A stretch of 6,252 nucleotides of DNA, from assembly GCA_018818365.1 (NCBI GenBank), contig JAHISH010000222.1, positions 1 to 6,252 on the forward strand, written 5' to 3'. The position numbers and the translations under genes are program-made. The DNA comes from Candidatus Omnitrophota bacterium (GTDB taxonomy: Bacteria > Omnitrophota > Gorgyraeia > Gygaellales > Profunditerraquicolaceae). Under the pieces are notes generated by a model. It saw only the letters and a list, made by a program, of their open reading frames with translations, searched no databases and was not told the DNA's origin. Below, in pieces: positions 5,585 through 6,252 of this stretch; within the stretch, counting starts at the first letter, position 1, and every line of letters begins with the position of its first letter.

Positions 5585-6252
5585 TTCTCCCACCGCAGCA
5601 ATAAGGCCTGCTTGATCAGTAATCAGATACTGGTACTCTTTGGTCCCTATATTCTTAAACTCTCCGTATTTATCATATTCAACGATCTCTTCGGTCCCCG
5701 GATCGTACAAAGTTATCTTTGTCTGAAGCTGGCTTACCTCTTTTTTCTTGGTCTCTTGCACCGCGGATTCTTTACACGGGAATAACATTGGTTCATCGGG
5801 GCTTAGTTTAAGAATGCTCTCTTTCGCCGCTTTGGCCACCATCCAAAACCATCCGCGCGGATCCCAGGCCTGGCCGTAACAATACCTTGCGACCACTACT
5901 TTAAAGACCTTTATTGCGTCTTCATTCTTTCCCTGGTCGCGGTAACACTCCCCCTGGATAAAATACGCAGTCGCTACATCGTTGAGCGCTCCTACCGCTT
6001 CAATATCAGGCCTATTCTTCGGTAAGACATTTAACGAAGCCTGCTGCTGATCTGCTTGATCCTGGTAGAGTTCGATCAGCTGTTGAGTATAGCGTAAAGT
6101 CTCTTCGACATTTTTAGCACCATGCGCCTCCCAAGACTTCACGATAAGCTCGCCGGAGCTAGGCTGTTCCTGAGCAAACGCAACATTGCTACATGCTACA
6201 AGCCACAAGCTGCAAGCTAAAACAGAAAAAGCGTGAAGCCTGAAGCGTGAAG
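5582..6252 (-). CDS. Secreted TPR-like protein, 5' partial (gene A)
   Basis: The frame is open to the right edge. The only internal start candidate is TTG at 6208, which would give 208 residues but cuts the signal peptide in half. Reading on to the edge adds a basic stretch (SRFRLH) and the rest of a hydrophobic core, with a cleavage-like AFA before QEQ, so the true start probably lies outside the window. Numbered from the TTG, residues about 30-55 and 72-135 are amphipathic helices. The second block contains AIKVF and a WDPRGWFW motif, and aligns without gaps to the N-terminal module of gene B. Residues about 163-208 look like a small beta-rich tail. No catalytic motif is seen. It is probably a periplasmic partner of gene B, or its N-terminal part. 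The family is not recognised by name. Confidence 0.82.
   Translation of the reverse strand, partial: SRFRLHAFSVLACSLWLVACSNVAFAQEQPSSGELIVKSWEAHGAKNVEETLRYTQQLIELYQDQADQQQASLNVLPKNRPDIEAVGALNDVATAYFIQGECYRDQGKNEDAIKVFKVVVARYCYGQAWDPRGWFWMVAKAAKESILKLSPDEPMLFPCKESAVQETKKKEVSQLQTKITLYDPGTEEIVEYDKYGEFKNIGTKEYQYLITDQAGLIAAVGE
6187..6252. repeat. Degenerate short-repeat tract at the start of gene A
   Basis: GCTACA/GCCACA/GCTGCA-type units follow one another at 6188-6217, and GCGTGAAG occurs twice at 6231-6252, separated by CCTGAA. GCTGCAAGC (6209-6217) and CCTGAAGC are shared with the tract at 949-1032, about 5 kb away. The frame of gene A runs through the whole tract, which supplies its signal peptide. 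It may continue beyond the window edge. Confidence 0.7.

Noticed and set aside
6206..6208. TTG at 6208 as the start of gene A
   Set aside because: It would remove the basic region and half the hydrophobic core of a good signal peptide that continues in frame to the window edge. It cannot be fully excluded without the upstream sequence.

Overview
The window carries five genes, all on the minus strand, so they read from right to left. Coding density is high and the standard stop codons fit. I see no RNA gene, insertion sequence or CRISPR array. The organism looks like an uncultured Gram-negative-type bacterium. Three short tracts of degenerate 7-14 bp repeats, at about 949-1032, 2352-2417 and 6187-6252, resemble from memory the microrepeats of Omnitrophota (former OP3) genomes. 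That assignment is an inference and needs a database search.

Layout in transcription order: (A) 6252-5582, a secreted helical-repeat protein whose start lies beyond the window. (B) 5560-3929, a helical-repeat module fused to a clan GH-A glycoside hydrolase barrel. It lies in the same reading frame as A and is separated from it by one TGA and 21 further bases. A 335-bp non-coding stretch (3594-3928) follows, packed with palindromes and holding two versions of a duplicated module. (C) 3593-2424, a secreted protein made of two tandem copies of a 168-residue tryptophan-rich beta-sandwich-like domain, probably carbohydrate-binding. A 100-bp gap (2324-2423) follows with a different repeat/inverted-repeat tract. 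(D) 2323-1058, a membrane-anchored clan GH-A hydrolase paralogous to B. (E) 1061-1, a secreted TPR-like solenoid protein that overlaps D by four bases and runs off the left edge.

The locus is roughly symmetrical: solenoid + hydrolase, sugar-binding protein, hydrolase + solenoid. Every product except B as it stands has an export signal. The simplest reading is an envelope or periplasmic system that processes, remodels or helps export a polysaccharide. The substrate cannot be read from the sequence. The points most worth checking are the single in-frame TGA between A and B, the repeat tracts that are translated into the signal peptides of A and E, the duplicated palindromic leader in front of C, and a calcium-loop-like insert in the hydrolase B.
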